DNA from: Corallococcus macrosporus DSM 14697 | GTDB lineage: Bacteria; Myxococcota; Myxococcia; Myxococcales; Myxococcaceae | DNA: 64,000 nt | NCBI RefSeq assembly: GCF_002305895.1 | Contig: NZ_CP022203.1 | Location: 8,280,001 to 8,344,000 of the forward strand | Reading direction: 5' to 3' | Shown: positions 36,741 to 46,329 of the stretch, one piece after another | Layout: each line of letters starts with the position of its first letter | Numbering within the stretch: the stretch's first letter is position 1 | The notes under the pieces: generated by a model | What the model was told of the DNA's origin: nothing | What the model saw: only the letters and a program-made list of their open reading frames with translations | The model's database searches: none | Program-made: the position numbers and the translations under genes

Positions 36741-38006
36741 TCACACGCGACGCCGCACGCCCGGAGGTGCGGGCACCTGCGCGCGTCGCGCGTCTCGCGG
36801 CAGCTTCACCGTGAAGGTCGTCCCCTCTGCCGCGGAGGAGCATACGCACACAGCTCCCCCGTGCGCCTGGACGAGCTGTTTCACGATGAAGAGCCCCAGC
36901 CCCAGGCCGCCGGCGCCGCGACGGTGGCCCTTCTCACGCGGAGCGCCCCCCTGGCGGAAGGGGTCGAACAATGTCTCCAGGTGTTGAGAGGGAATGGGCA
37001 TCCCGGTGTTGTGGACCTCCAGGACCTGGTCTCCGTTGACATCGATACATCTCAACCGGACGGGCGCGTCCGCGGCGCCGTGCTCCAGCGCGTTGCCCAC
37101 CAGGTTGCTGAGCACCTGCGCCATCCGGTCCGCGTCCCAGACCCCCTCGGACACGCCCTCCACCTCCAGGGCGATGCGCCGGTCCGGGTGCGCGGCGGAC
37201 AGCTCCTCCACCACCAGCCGGCACACGGTGGCCAGGTTGACGGTCCCCAGGTGCAGGGGAATGCCCCCCGCGAGCCGCGCGCGGGTGAGGTCGAGGATGT
37301 CTGAAATCATGGCGCTCATCCGCGCGGCGCTCGCCTCGATTCGCTGGGCACACTGCTGCTGCTGGGCCACCGGCAACGAGCGCTGGGCCATGGCCCTGGC
37401 GGACAGGGTGATGGCGTTCAGGGGATTGCGCAGGTCATGCCCGAGGATGCCGATGAACCGCTCCCGGAACTCCGCCTCCTCCATCAGCCGCGCCAGGGCG
37501 AGGTGGCGCGCGGTGCCGTCCAGGGCCTCGCGGGCCAGCCGCGCCGTCGCGTGCGCCAGGGCGCCCTCCGCCCGCAGCCGGGCCTCGTGCTCGCGCGCCA
37601 GCGCCTCCCGCAGGGCCCGCGCATCCTCCGCCTCGTCGGGCAACAGCCACAGCACGAAGCCGTCCGGCGCGGCCATCCCCACGGCGCGGCAGCGCACCTC
37701 CAGGCCCTCACGGCGGATGCGCAGCGCGGCGGACACCGGCTCGCCCGTGTCCACCACGCGCACGCAGTCCTCCAGGCTCAGGCCCCACACGCCCTCCTGC
37801 TCCCAGCACGACACGCAGGCGGGCAGGACCCACTCGTGCCCCGCCGCGTCGGCGGCCATGTCGGGCGCGGCCCGCCGCAGGTCGAGCACCTCGCCCGCGC
37901 TCCCGCGAACCACCTCGAAGCGCAAGCAGGGCGCGGGGCCTCCCGCGCGCGTCTCCCACGTCCAGGCGGAGCCCCACTTCGGCGACAGACTGACCCCCAT
38001 CGACAT
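36741..38006 (-). CDS. Histidine kinase with unclassified N-terminal sensory region
   Basis: About 421 residues. Residues 1-150 are an N-terminal region of no clear family with several Cys (LPACVSCWEQ, LEDCVRVV); a divergent PAS fold is possible. A coiled coil (about 155-200) leads to the H box LGHDLRNPLNAI, a linker with LDLTRARLAGGIPLH and the HATPase domain (VGNALEHG, NTGMPIPS, GLGLGLFIVKQ). The kinase half is paralogous to the kinases at 38.2-40.6 kb and 53.7-56.2 kb. Two ATGs (38006 and 38000) are possible starts; a G6 tract sits just before the first. No receiver gene is adjacent. Confidence 0.88.
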   Translation of the reverse strand: MSMGVSLSPKWGSAWTWETRAGGPAPCLRFEVVRGSAGEVLDLRRAAPDMAADAAGHEWVLPACVSCWEQEGVWGLSLEDCVRVVDTGEPVSAALRIRREGLEVRCRAVGMAAPDGFVLWLLPDEAEDARALREALAREHEARLRAEGALAHATARLAREALDGTARHLALARLMEEAEFRERFIGILGHDLRNPLNAITLSARAMAQRSLPVAQQQQCAQRIEASAARMSAMISDILDLTRARLAGGIPLHLGTVNLATVCRLVVEELSAAHPDRRIALEVEGVSEGVWDADRMAQVLSNLVGNALEHGAADAPVRLRCIDVNGDQVLEVHNTGMPIPSQHLETLFDPFRQGGAPREKGHRRGAGGLGLGLFIVKQLVQAHGGAVCVCSSAAEGTTFTVKLPRDARRAQVPAPPGVRRRV

Positions 38007-38239
38007 CCCCCCGGCACGCCCCGCGGCCCCGATGCTCGACGCCCGGTCACGGCACGCACACGGCGGCAGAGTGACAAATCCCGGGGCGCGCGAACTTGTC
38101 CCTCGGTACACCCACGGCCCTCAGTGCTCATTCTCCGCCAGTGCCCACGCGTCACGCGGCCGCATCCCCGCGCAGGTGTCATCCTTCCGCAATGGGACTG
38201 CGCGGAGGGGCCGCCAGCGTGGATGCCAGCGCGGCGGCC

Positions 38240-40563
38240 TCAGCCCACCGCGCGCGGCAGGCGCACGGTGAAGGTGGTGCCGTGCTCCACGGAGGACACC
38301 ACCTCCACGCCGCCGCCATGGCCGCGCACGATGTCCTGCACGATGTAGAGCCCCAGCCCGATGCTGCGCGTGGACTGGCCCTCCTTGAGCGCGCCGCGCG
38401 TCATCGGCTCGAACAGGCGCGGCAGCAGCTCCCGGGGGATGGGCTCGCCGCCATTGAAGACGGACAACAACGCGGCCTCGCCCTCCAGCCGCGTGCCCAC
38501 CCGCACCGGGGCATCCGCGGGGCTGTAGGCCAGCGCGTTGCCCAACAGGTTCGTGAGCACCTGGGCGATGCGGTCCGGATCCCACTCTCCCCGGACCTCG
38601 TCCTGGAGCTCCACCTCCACGCGGCGCCCGGGGTTGGCCACCAGGAGCTCATCCACCACCTGGTGCACCACCTCCCGCAAGTCGGTGGCCTGGCGGTGCA
38701 GCGCGATGCCGCCGCCCAGCCGCGCCTTGGTGAAGTCCAGCAGGTCGCGAATCATCCGGGCCGCGCGCTCGGTGGCCTGTCCAATGCGCCACACCATGCG
38801 CTTCTGCGAGTCCGTCAGCTCGCCCTTCTTCTCCAGCAGCCCCGCCGACATGGAGATGGCCGCCAGCGGGTTGCGCAAGTCGTGGGAGACGATGCCCACG
38901 AGCTGCTGTTCGAACTCGGCGCGGCGGCGCAGCTCCTCCTGGGAGCGCTGCTGCTCGGCGAACAGGCGCGCGTTCTCAATGGAGAGCGCCGCCTTCGCCG
39001 CCAGCTCCTCCACCAGCTCCTGGTCCTCCAGGGTGAAGCCGCGGCCCGCCTGCCCGGTGCGCCCCACCGTCAACGTCCCCACCACCCGGCCCTGCGCGCG
39101 CAGCGGCACGCACAGCAGGCCGCGCAGGGCCTCGCCCTGGCCCAGTTCCCGCCGCTGCTCCGGTGACAGCTCGGGGATGAGCAGCGGCCGCCCGCCGCTG
39201 AGCACGAAGTCACTCAGGGCCTCGCCGGGCAGCAGCGGCGCCCCCCCTGGCCCGGGCCGGGGTGACTGGCCGCCACCTCCAGCCGCTTGCCGTCGTCGGA
39301 CAGCAGGCACAGCGTGCACGCGTCCCCCAGGAAGCGGGACACCTGGAGCGCGATGGTGTCCCGCAGCACCGACAGGTCGCGGTTCGTCGCGTCGAAGGCG
39401 TCGGACGCCTCCGCGAGCATCTGCAGCCGGGCGGCGGCGGCCCGGGCCTGGGCATGGGCCCTGCGCTCCTCCGCCGTCAGGTGCACCCGGTCCAACGCCT
39501 GCGCGCACGCGTGCGCCAGCGCGGTGAAGAAGGCCCGGTCCATCTCCGTGAAGGTGCGGGGCCGCGCGAAGGACAGGCCAATGGCGCCCAGCGCCCGCCC
39601 CTTCACCAGCAGGGGCAGCGCGAGCGCCGCCTCCTGGAACATGCGCATGTCCAGGTCCGGGTAGCGCGCGCTCCACTCCTCCGGCGAGCCCACCCAGACG
39701 GCCTGCTGCTCGCGCAGCGCGTCCACCAGCGGCATGGACAGGGACACCGGGATGCGCCGCCACCGGCTCAGCACGCTCTCCGGATAGCCAATGGCATCCA
39801 CGACCTCCAGCGCCTCGCCCGCCGCGTCCAGCAGGTTGACCGAGCCCGCCTTCGCGCCCGCGGCCACCAGCCCCTGCTCGAAGAGCGCGCGGCACACCTG
39901 CGGCACCGTGCCCGCCTCCGACAGCCGGGCGGCGAAGTCCCGCAGCCGGTCGATGTAGCCCGCGGCGCGCAGCGCGGCGTCCCGGGCCTCCGCCTCCTTC
40001 TGCCGCAGCAGCTCCGCCTGGCGCCGCACCTGCTGCTGCGCGCGGAACAGCTCCACGAAGACGGACACCTTCGAGCGCAGCACCTCCGGCGGGAAGGGCT
40101 TCTGGAGGAAGTCCACCGCGCCGGTGGCGTAGCCGGTGACGAGCTCCGCGTCGTCGCGGCCGTAGGCGGTGAGGAAGATGATGGGGACGTTGCGCGTGCG
40201 CTCGCGCTGCTTGATGAGCGCCGCCGTCTCGAAGCCGCTCAGCCCCGCCATCCGCACGTCCAGCAGGATGACGGCGTACTCCTCGCGCAGCAGGAAGCGC
40301 AGGGCCTGCTCACCCGAACACGCCTTGTCCATGCGCACGCCCAGCGGCTCGAGGATGGCCTCCAGCGACACCAGGTTGGACACATGGTCATCCACCAACA
40401 ACACGGCGGGCGAATCCGAGCCGGCCCTCGCCTGACGCGGAGGGTCTTCGTCCGCAATCCGCAGATGCGTCAGCGTCAGCCGGCTGGCCGCGGTGGCTGC
40501 CCGGCTGAAAGGGATTTCCCCTCGCTGAAACGGCACCATCGTCGGAATCCCGTCCTGCGACAT
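38240..40563 (-). pseudogene. Receiver-GAF-GAF histidine kinase interrupted by a frameshift
   Basis: The N-terminal part (40563-39214) encodes a receiver (LLVDDHVSNL, Asp in LLDVRMAGLSG, Lys in LQKPF), a coiled coil, a GAF domain and the start of a second GAF. Frame is then lost at a G7 tract (C7 at 39241-39247 on the top strand). Reading resumes in another frame (to 38240) with the rest of the second GAF domain, the H box VSHDLRNPLAAI and a HATPase domain. Eight G would restore one 774-residue protein reading GQGGAPLLPGEALSDF across the join. The remaining sequence is intact with no other stop, so this is either a sequencing error in a homopolymer, a phase-variable tract or a very recent mutation. 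The ATG has AGGTGA upstream. Confidence 0.85.
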
Positions 40564-40616
40564 GAAGAAGTCACCTGGTGTGCGGTGGTCAGGAACTCGT
40601 CCCGGCGGCCCGGGCT

Positions 40617-40638
40617 CCAGGGGCGGACCGGCCCCTGG
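40617..40638 (-). terminator. Hairpin downstream of the TonB-dependent receptor gene
   Basis: CCAGGGGC and GCCCCTGG pair perfectly around a 6-base loop, 101 bases after the receptor stop and before the next gene on the same strand. There is no T tract, so the assignment is tentative. Confidence 0.35.
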
Positions 40639-40738
40639 CACTGCTGGCGGCGAGGGATTACACCGCGTGGCGCGGCGTCGTGCCCAGGGCAAGACGGAGG
40701 CGCCGCGCGAAGCGTGCGCTATCCATCACTCGCCGTGC

Positions 40739-43594
40739 TCAATAGCGACCCTTCACGCCCAGGATGGGCAGGGCGATGGGCAGCCCCACCGCGTCCTTGC
40801 GCAGCGGACGGCCGGCGCCGCCCTCGTACTCGAACCCCAGCGTCTCCCGGCGGAGGGTGACGTTGAGCATGTCCAGGTACGCCTCCAGGGTGAAGGTGTC
40901 GTAGACCCACGATTTGGACAGCCGCACGTCGAAGCGGAGGAAGGCCGGCAGCCGGTCCACGCGATCGCGGTCCGCCCTGACCCACGCGGGCCGGCCCGCG
41001 CCGTCCTCGCCCTCGCGGTGCGTCTGGGAGCCCAGGCTGCCGTACTCGGGGCGCCCGGTGTTGAAGTGCAGCACGCCGCCCAGCGTGACGTTGTTGGCGA
41101 ACTTGTAGCTGAGCACCAGGTTGAGGATGTGCGTCTGGTCGAAGGTGAAGGGCAGGTCCGCCTCCGCCTCGCCCACCCGGTGCCCCTCCGCGTCGTAGCG
41201 GTAGAAGCGCGTGCGGCGCGTGCTGCGCTGGAGCGAATACGACAGCCAGCCGAACCAGTTGTCCCCCAGCGGGTGGCGCAGCAGGAGCTCCACGCCGTAG
41301 GCCATGCCGTGGCCGCGGAAGTCCGGGAAGTCGATGTCCGAGCGGTCGGGGATGCCGCCATCGCCCAACTGCAGGCCCCGGCGCAGCCCGCCGGGCGCGC
41401 CGGGGGCTGGCACGTCGTCGTCCGGCGGGTCCTCGCCGTCCACCAGGCCCTCGTCGGAGAAGGGCGTCAGCTCGATGGTGCGCAGCATGGGGTTGAGATA
41501 GACGTCCAGCCCCACCTCCAGGCCGCGCCACGCCTTCCACTCGGCGCCCACGGAGAGCTGCGCCCCCTGTTGGAGCCCCAGCAGCAGGCTCCCCACGTCC
41601 ACCACGGGCAGGCTGATGAGGGTGGTGGGCGGCTGATGGAAGAGGCCGGCGCCGCCCTTGAGCGTGAGCGCCTCCGACACCTTGTGGCGCACGGTGAGGC
41701 GCGGCTCCAGCGCCCGCCGGTCGATGCCGGGCGACAGGTGGTAGCTGTCCACGCGCAGGCCGGGCACCACCGCCCACTTCTCATGGGGCTGCCACACCAG
41801 CTCCGTCCACGCGCCCATGAAGGTGCCCAGCGCCACCGGCGCCACCTCCAGGTCCACGTCGGGGCCGCCCTCCTGTTGGAGCAGCTCGACGATGGCGCGC
41901 TTGTGCTCCACGTCCGCGCCGGCGCGCAGCGTGGCGCTGGGGGACAGCGTCGCGGTGTAGCCCAGGCGCGCGGACCAGTGCCCCTGGTCGATACGGATTT
42001 CGGTGGCCTCATCGGGCGGGCTGCGGCTGACGATGGCGAAGCGGTCCAGCCCCCACGTCCCGCCCACCTCCAGCTCGCCGGGGCCCACCGGGTGCCGGTG
42101 GCGCAGGTCCACGCGGTGGAACACGATGGACTGCAGCGCGGTGTCTCCCAGCGCGTCCTGGGCCTCCGCGCCGAAGGTGTCCGACGAGCCAAAGGCGAAC
42201 AGGCGCAGCGTGCCCTCCCCCAGCCGCTGCTCCACCCGGCCCTGATAATCCCAGAAGTCCAGCACCACCTTGGGGTTCTCCCGTCCGGGCGGTGGGGGTG
42301 ACTGGAGCTGGTTCGCCGCCAGGGCGATGAGCCAGGGCGTATAGGAGTAGCGGCCCGCCAGGCTGACGTTGGTGCCCGTGTCCTTGAACGGCGTCTCGAT
42401 GAAGAACCCCGCGTTGATGAGGTCCGCGTAGGCGCTGCCGTGGACCCGGTCATCCCGCGGGCGGCTGAGGCGCCCGTCGATGGCGCCGCCCATCAGCCGC
42501 CCGTACCGGGGCGGCGGTGAGCCCGGATAGAAGTCGATGGCGTCGATGAAGTCCGGGTGGATGACGGCCGGCCCGAGGAACAGGTGGAAGAGGATGGGGA
42601 CGCGGATGCCATCCAGGAAGTAGCCCGTGGCCGCGGGCTGGCTGCCCCGCACCACCGGGTAGGCCACCCCCGACACCATGCTGCCCACGCCGGGCAGCAG
42701 CATCACGACGCGGAACGGGTCCCCCATGGTGCCGGGGACCTCGCGCAGCTCCGCGTCATGCAAGGTGACGCGGCTCACCTCCGTGCGCTCGCGGTCCCCC
42801 CGGACCACCGTCTCATACGGGTTGATGATGAGCGGCTCCAGCCCGTACACCACCTCCAGCGCCTCGTTCGCCCTCAAGCCCTCGCGGAAGACGGCGGGCT
42901 TGTGGCCGGGCGCCAGGACGCGCACCGGGTGGACGCCCGCGGGCCAGCGCGCCTCGAAGCGTCCGTCCACGTCCGTCTGCACCGGCGCGTCCGGCAGCGC
43001 GTCCGACACGAGCGTGGCCCCCACCAGCGGACGGCGGTTGCCCTTGGTGCGCACCAGGCCCTTCAGGGTGACCTGGGCGGGGGCCTCGGGACGGTCGGCC
43101 ACCGCGGGCACGGGCGCCTCGAAGCGGTATTCGAAGAGGATGCGCACGGCCACCGGCCGGCCGTCCACGGTGGCGGGCTGGAAGCGCAGCGACGGCGCCG
43201 CGTGCAGCGCCGCCCGGTCCAGGAGCGGATGCAGCCCCCGCGTCAGCGTCGCCCGCTCCACCTCGCCGGCATCATCAAGCAACAGCTCCAGCTCCACCAC
43301 GCCCGCCACGCCCTCGGACGCCAGCCCGGGCGGATAGGCGGCGGGCGAGTCCGCCACCAGCGTGGGCGGCGCGAAGGCGGCCTGCGCCACGCCCGCGTCG
43401 GGCGCGTCCACGCCGACCGTCCAGCCCGCGTCCGCGCGGTGCAACTCCACCTCGGCGTGGGTGGCGGCGTCCTCACCGCCTGGCGTCCCCGCGTCCCGTG
43501 CCTGGGCGGCCAGCAGGGGCACGAGCAGCATCACCCCGGCCACCGCCGTGCGCGCTGCGAGCCAGGAGGTGCGCCACCAGGGTCCGCGGTTCAT
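40739..43594 (-). CDS. TonB-dependent outer-membrane receptor with fused TonB C-terminal domain
   Basis: 951 residues. After a signal peptide (VAGVMLLVPLLAAQARD), residues about 80-158 form a TonB C-terminal domain: YPPGLASEGVAGVVELELLL, then LHAAPSLRFQPATVDGRPVA, the fold normally found at the end of the energising protein TonB. A carboxypeptidase-like regulatory domain (about 172-255), a plug (VPGTMGDPFRVVMLLPGVGS, GYFLDGIRVP, PPPRYGRLMGG) and a barrel ending in a hydrophobic strand follow. The start at 43594 gives a proper signal peptide; a longer GTG start is possible. Substrate unknown; iron chelates, peptides or sugars are all possible. No TonB/ExbB/ExbD genes are nearby. The barrel is monocistronic by position. 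Confidence 0.9.
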   Translation of the reverse strand: MNRGPWWRTSWLAARTAVAGVMLLVPLLAAQARDAGTPGGEDAATHAEVELHRADAGWTVGVDAPDAGVAQAAFAPPTLVADSPAAYPPGLASEGVAGVVELELLLDDAGEVERATLTRGLHPLLDRAALHAAPSLRFQPATVDGRPVAVRILFEYRFEAPVPAVADRPEAPAQVTLKGLVRTKGNRRPLVGATLVSDALPDAPVQTDVDGRFEARWPAGVHPVRVLAPGHKPAVFREGLRANEALEVVYGLEPLIINPYETVVRGDRERTEVSRVTLHDAELREVPGTMGDPFRVVMLLPGVGSMVSGVAYPVVRGSQPAATGYFLDGIRVPILFHLFLGPAVIHPDFIDAIDFYPGSPPPRYGRLMGGAIDGRLSRPRDDRVHGSAYADLINAGFFIETPFKDTGTNVSLAGRYSYTPWLIALAANQLQSPPPPGRENPKVVLDFWDYQGRVEQRLGEGTLRLFAFGSSDTFGAEAQDALGDTALQSIVFHRVDLRHRHPVGPGELEVGGTWGLDRFAIVSRSPPDEATEIRIDQGHWSARLGYTATLSPSATLRAGADVEHKRAIVELLQQEGGPDVDLEVAPVALGTFMGAWTELVWQPHEKWAVVPGLRVDSYHLSPGIDRRALEPRLTVRHKVSEALTLKGGAGLFHQPPTTLISLPVVDVGSLLLGLQQGAQLSVGAEWKAWRGLEVGLDVYLNPMLRTIELTPFSDEGLVDGEDPPDDDVPAPGAPGGLRRGLQLGDGGIPDRSDIDFPDFRGHGMAYGVELLLRHPLGDNWFGWLSYSLQRSTRRTRFYRYDAEGHRVGEAEADLPFTFDQTHILNLVLSYKFANNVTLGGVLHFNTGRPEYGSLGSQTHREGEDGAGRPAWVRADRDRVDRLPAFLRFDVRLSKSWVYDTFTLEAYLDMLNVTLRRETLGFEYEGGAGRPLRKDAVGLPIALPILGVKGRY

Positions 43595-44010
43595 TCCCTC
43601 GTCCGATGGGGCGCCGCGCACCCCCGCCCCCCATGAGGCCAGGGAGCCGGCGGAGTGACAAGCGACAAGGCAGGCCTGGAGCTTTCTCGGGTGTACCTCC
43701 GCCGGGCGCCCTCACGCAGCGCCGCCGTGGCGAGTCGGTCCACGTCGCGCAGGGCGCCGCTGGCAGCCTCGTCATTGCCCCGAAGGGCGATGCCACTGAG
43801 CGGCGCTTCTCTAATCAGGCCGCGCTGTCGCCAGCTTCGTTCACAGGCGGACGGCGCCCGGCCGTACTGGGTTTGGCATGCGTTGTCTCGGCCGCACGCG
43901 CTCCGTCAAATGCGCGCCATTGCCACCGCGGATGGGGCAATGACTCTCACGCGCCTGCCACAGGCGAAGCATGAATGTCTTTATTCTCCACGGTCCAGAG
44001 GGCGGGCACC
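43595..44010. other. Intergenic region between divergent receptor and T6SS-module genes
   Basis: About 416 bases that must hold promoters for the TonB-dependent receptor (leftward) and the secretion module (rightward). Short open frames here lack coding character. No clear -35/-10 boxes, dyads or riboswitch-like structures were recognised. If the alternative start at 43975 is used for the rightward gene, the gap is 36 bases shorter. Confidence 0.4.
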
Positions 44011-45300
44011 ATGGTGTTGGTAGACGTGCTGGAGGAGTATCTGGACGCGGCCGAATTCCGCTGGCTGCAGTGGGAGCGGGCCCTGGAGGCGCCGGACTTC
44101 ACCCTGGAGGAGACGGCGGAGCGTGAGGAGCGGCTGCTGGCGTACCTGGAAGGGCTGGAGGACGCGGACGCCCTGGACACGGTGGTGCGCCCGGCCTTCG
44201 ACGCGGAGGAGGCGCCGCGCGTTTCGGCCGCGACGCATGCGCTGCTGGCATTGGGCGAGGTGGACGAGGTGCTGGTGCGGCTGCGAGGGGTGGTAGCGCC
44301 GGCCCGCGCCGCCATTCTCCGGGCGGTGGAGGTGAGTGAGGCGGCAGGACTGGGCGCGCGCCTGCTGGAGTTGCTGAAGCTGGAGGACGAGGCCCTGCGG
44401 GCCGGCGTGTTGGAGGCGCTGGCCTTCCGCCAGGAGGCCCCCACGGAGGTGCTGGCGCGCTTCCTCACCCATGAGGAGCCGCGAGCGCGAATCGCGGCGC
44501 TGCGCGCGGGCCTGCCGCTGCCGGAGGAGGCGGTGCGCAGGCACTTGCCCGCACTGCTCGACTCGGCGCACCCCGGCATTCGCGCGGCGGCCATGGAGGC
44601 GGGACTGGCCTCCGGCGTGCGCATGGCCTGGGAGTCCTGCCGCAAGGAAGTGCAGGCGCCCCGCGCGCATGCCCGGGAAGCCATGGTGTTGCTGGCGCTG
44701 GGCGGTGACGAGGCGGAGGCCACCCTGCTGGTGGACTTGCTGGCGTCCGCCGAGCTCCGCGCAGATGCCCTCTGGGCCCTGGGCTTCAGCGGCCGGGTGG
44801 CGGCCATGGAGGCCTGCGTGAGGTACCTCTCGGTGCCCGAGGTGGCACGGCTGGCGGGAGAGGCCTTCTCCGCCATGACGGGCCTGCGCCTGGAGGACGC
44901 CTTCGCCCTCTCGCCGGGAGAGACGCCCGGAGGTGCACCAGCACCACCTGAAGAGGAGGAGAGCCTCGACGCCGACTTGACGCCACGCCCCGAGGACGAC
45001 CTGCCCTGGCCGGACGTGGCGGCCGTGAAGGACTGGTGGGCGCGAAACCAGACGCGCTTCGCGAAGGGCACGCGCTACCTCCTGGGGCAGCCCTTCAGCG
45101 GCCCGGTGCTGGTGGAGGCGCTGGCGTCCAGCCCCATGCGCCGCCGGCCCGTCCTGGCGAGGGAGTTGGCCATTCGCACCGGCGGGCAGCACCGCATTCC
45201 CACGCGCGCCTTCACCTGGCGCCAACGCGAAGCCCTTGCGAAGGCCGAGGCCGCGGCCTCGCACGTCCGCGCAACGCCCCTGCCCTCCACCCTGCGCTGA
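44011..45300 (+). CDS. TIGR02270-family HEAT-repeat-like protein of a T6SS module
   Basis: 429 residues from the chosen ATG, which is preceded by GAGGG; an in-frame ATG at 43975 would add 12 residues. The opening VDVLEEYLDAAEFRWLQWE is the TIGR02270 signature. The body consists of short helical repeats (for example LEALAFRQEAPTEVLARFLT) that look like HEAT repeats. It has no signal or membrane segment. Such proteins accompany DUF2169 and PAAR-like genes in type VI secretion cargo modules of proteobacteria and myxobacteria and are thought to help load the effector. The next gene starts six bases after its stop. Confidence 0.85.
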   Translation: MVLVDVLEEYLDAAEFRWLQWERALEAPDFTLEETAEREERLLAYLEGLEDADALDTVVRPAFDAEEAPRVSAATHALLALGEVDEVLVRLRGVVAPARAAILRAVEVSEAAGLGARLLELLKLEDEALRAGVLEALAFRQEAPTEVLARFLTHEEPRARIAALRAGLPLPEEAVRRHLPALLDSAHPGIRAAAMEAGLASGVRMAWESCRKEVQAPRAHAREAMVLLALGGDEAEATLLVDLLASAELRADALWALGFSGRVAAMEACVRYLSVPEVARLAGEAFSAMTGLRLEDAFALSPGETPGGAPAPPEEEESLDADLTPRPEDDLPWPDVAAVKDWWARNQTRFAKGTRYLLGQPFSGPVLVEALASSPMRRRPVLARELAIRTGGQHRIPTRAFTWRQREALAKAEAAASHVRATPLPSTLR

Positions 45301-45306
45301 CGCCCC

Positions 45307-46329
45307 ATGCCCGCCCTGGAGAACCTCACGCCCTTCGCGGCCACCGACTTCCTCTCGTTGACGAAGGAGGGCGCGGAGTGCCTCGTCCTCGTCGTCTCCG
45401 GCAGCTTCGCCCTGCCCCCGGCAGGGCGCGCCACGGACACACCCCTGGCGGTATGCGAGGAGCAGCAATCGCCGGCCACCACGGACGCGTATTGGGGCGA
45501 GCCGGAGAAGTCGAGCCTGCGCTACGAGTCGCAGTCGGCCTATACCCGGCCCGGCACCGACGTGCTGCTGCACTGCCAGGCCTGGGCGCCCAGGGGCCGC
45601 AAGGTGACGCGCACGCAGGTGGCGGTGCGGGTGGGTACGCTGGAGAAACGGGCCACCGTCTTCGGCACTCGCGTGCGGTACCGCGGCCTCATGGGGCTGA
45701 GCGCCTCGGACGCACTGCCCTTCGAGTCCCTACCGCTGCGCTACGAGTACGCCTTCGGTGGCACCACGGCCTCGGGCCAGGAGGCGCGAAACCCCGTGGG
45801 CCGGGGCTTCTACACCAGCGCGAAGGAGGCGATGGAGAAGCCCCTCCCCTCCATTGAGGCGCCCGAGGCCCTCGTGCGCGGCTGGGCGGACAGGCCCCCA
45901 CCCCGTGGCTTCGGCCCGGTGGCGCGGCACTGGCAGCCGCGCCTGGGCTGGGCGGGGACGTACGACGCGGACTGGGTGGAAAGGCGCGCGCCCCTCTGGC
46001 CCCGGGACTTCGACGAGCGCTTCTTCCACGCCGCCCCGGACGGCCTGCGCGCCTCGACTCACCTCCAGGGCGCAGAAGCGGTGGTGCTGGAAGGCGTCTC
46101 GCCCGACGGGCCACTGGCCTTCCACCTCCCCACGCACCGACTCCTGGCCCGCTGCACCTTCGCCGGGCGGCGGGAGAAGCGGCGCATGGTGCTGGACACG
46201 GTGCTGCTGGAGCCGGACGAGGGCCGCCTCGTCCTCACCTGGCGGGCGACGTTTCCGGCGCACCGGCGGTTGGCCCTGCATGAGGTGAGTACCGTGCGGT
46301 TGTTACTACCTGGAGAGGACGCGCCATGA
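45307..46329 (+). CDS. DUF2169-domain protein (T6SS effector adaptor)
   Basis: 340 residues. The opening ENLTPFAATDFLSL, the conserved DVLLHCQAWAPRGRK and LPLRYEYAFGG and the later NPVGRGF are the DUF2169 landmarks. This family acts as chaperone or adaptor that mounts PAAR-type effectors on the VgrG spike. It has no signal peptide. It starts six bases after the TIGR02270 gene stops and overlaps the ketosynthase-like gene by four bases (ATGA). The order TIGR02270-DUF2169-KS-like-PAAR matches known cargo operons. No VgrG or T6SS structural gene is in the window, so the apparatus must be encoded elsewhere. Confidence 0.9.
   Translation: MPALENLTPFAATDFLSLTKEGAECLVLVVSGSFALPPAGRATDTPLAVCEEQQSPATTDAYWGEPEKSSLRYESQSAYTRPGTDVLLHCQAWAPRGRKVTRTQVAVRVGTLEKRATVFGTRVRYRGLMGLSASDALPFESLPLRYEYAFGGTTASGQEARNPVGRGFYTSAKEAMEKPLPSIEAPEALVRGWADRPPPRGFGPVARHWQPRLGWAGTYDADWVERRAPLWPRDFDERFFHAAPDGLRASTHLQGAEAVVLEGVSPDGPLAFHLPTHRLLARCTFAGRREKRRMVLDTVLLEPDEGRLVLTWRATFPAHRRLALHEVSTVRLLLPGEDAP

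Noticed and set aside
39214-40563. The two halves of the 38-40 kb kinase as two separate genes
   Set aside because: The second half has no start codon or ribosome site at its domain border, and one added G joins them within a GAF domain.
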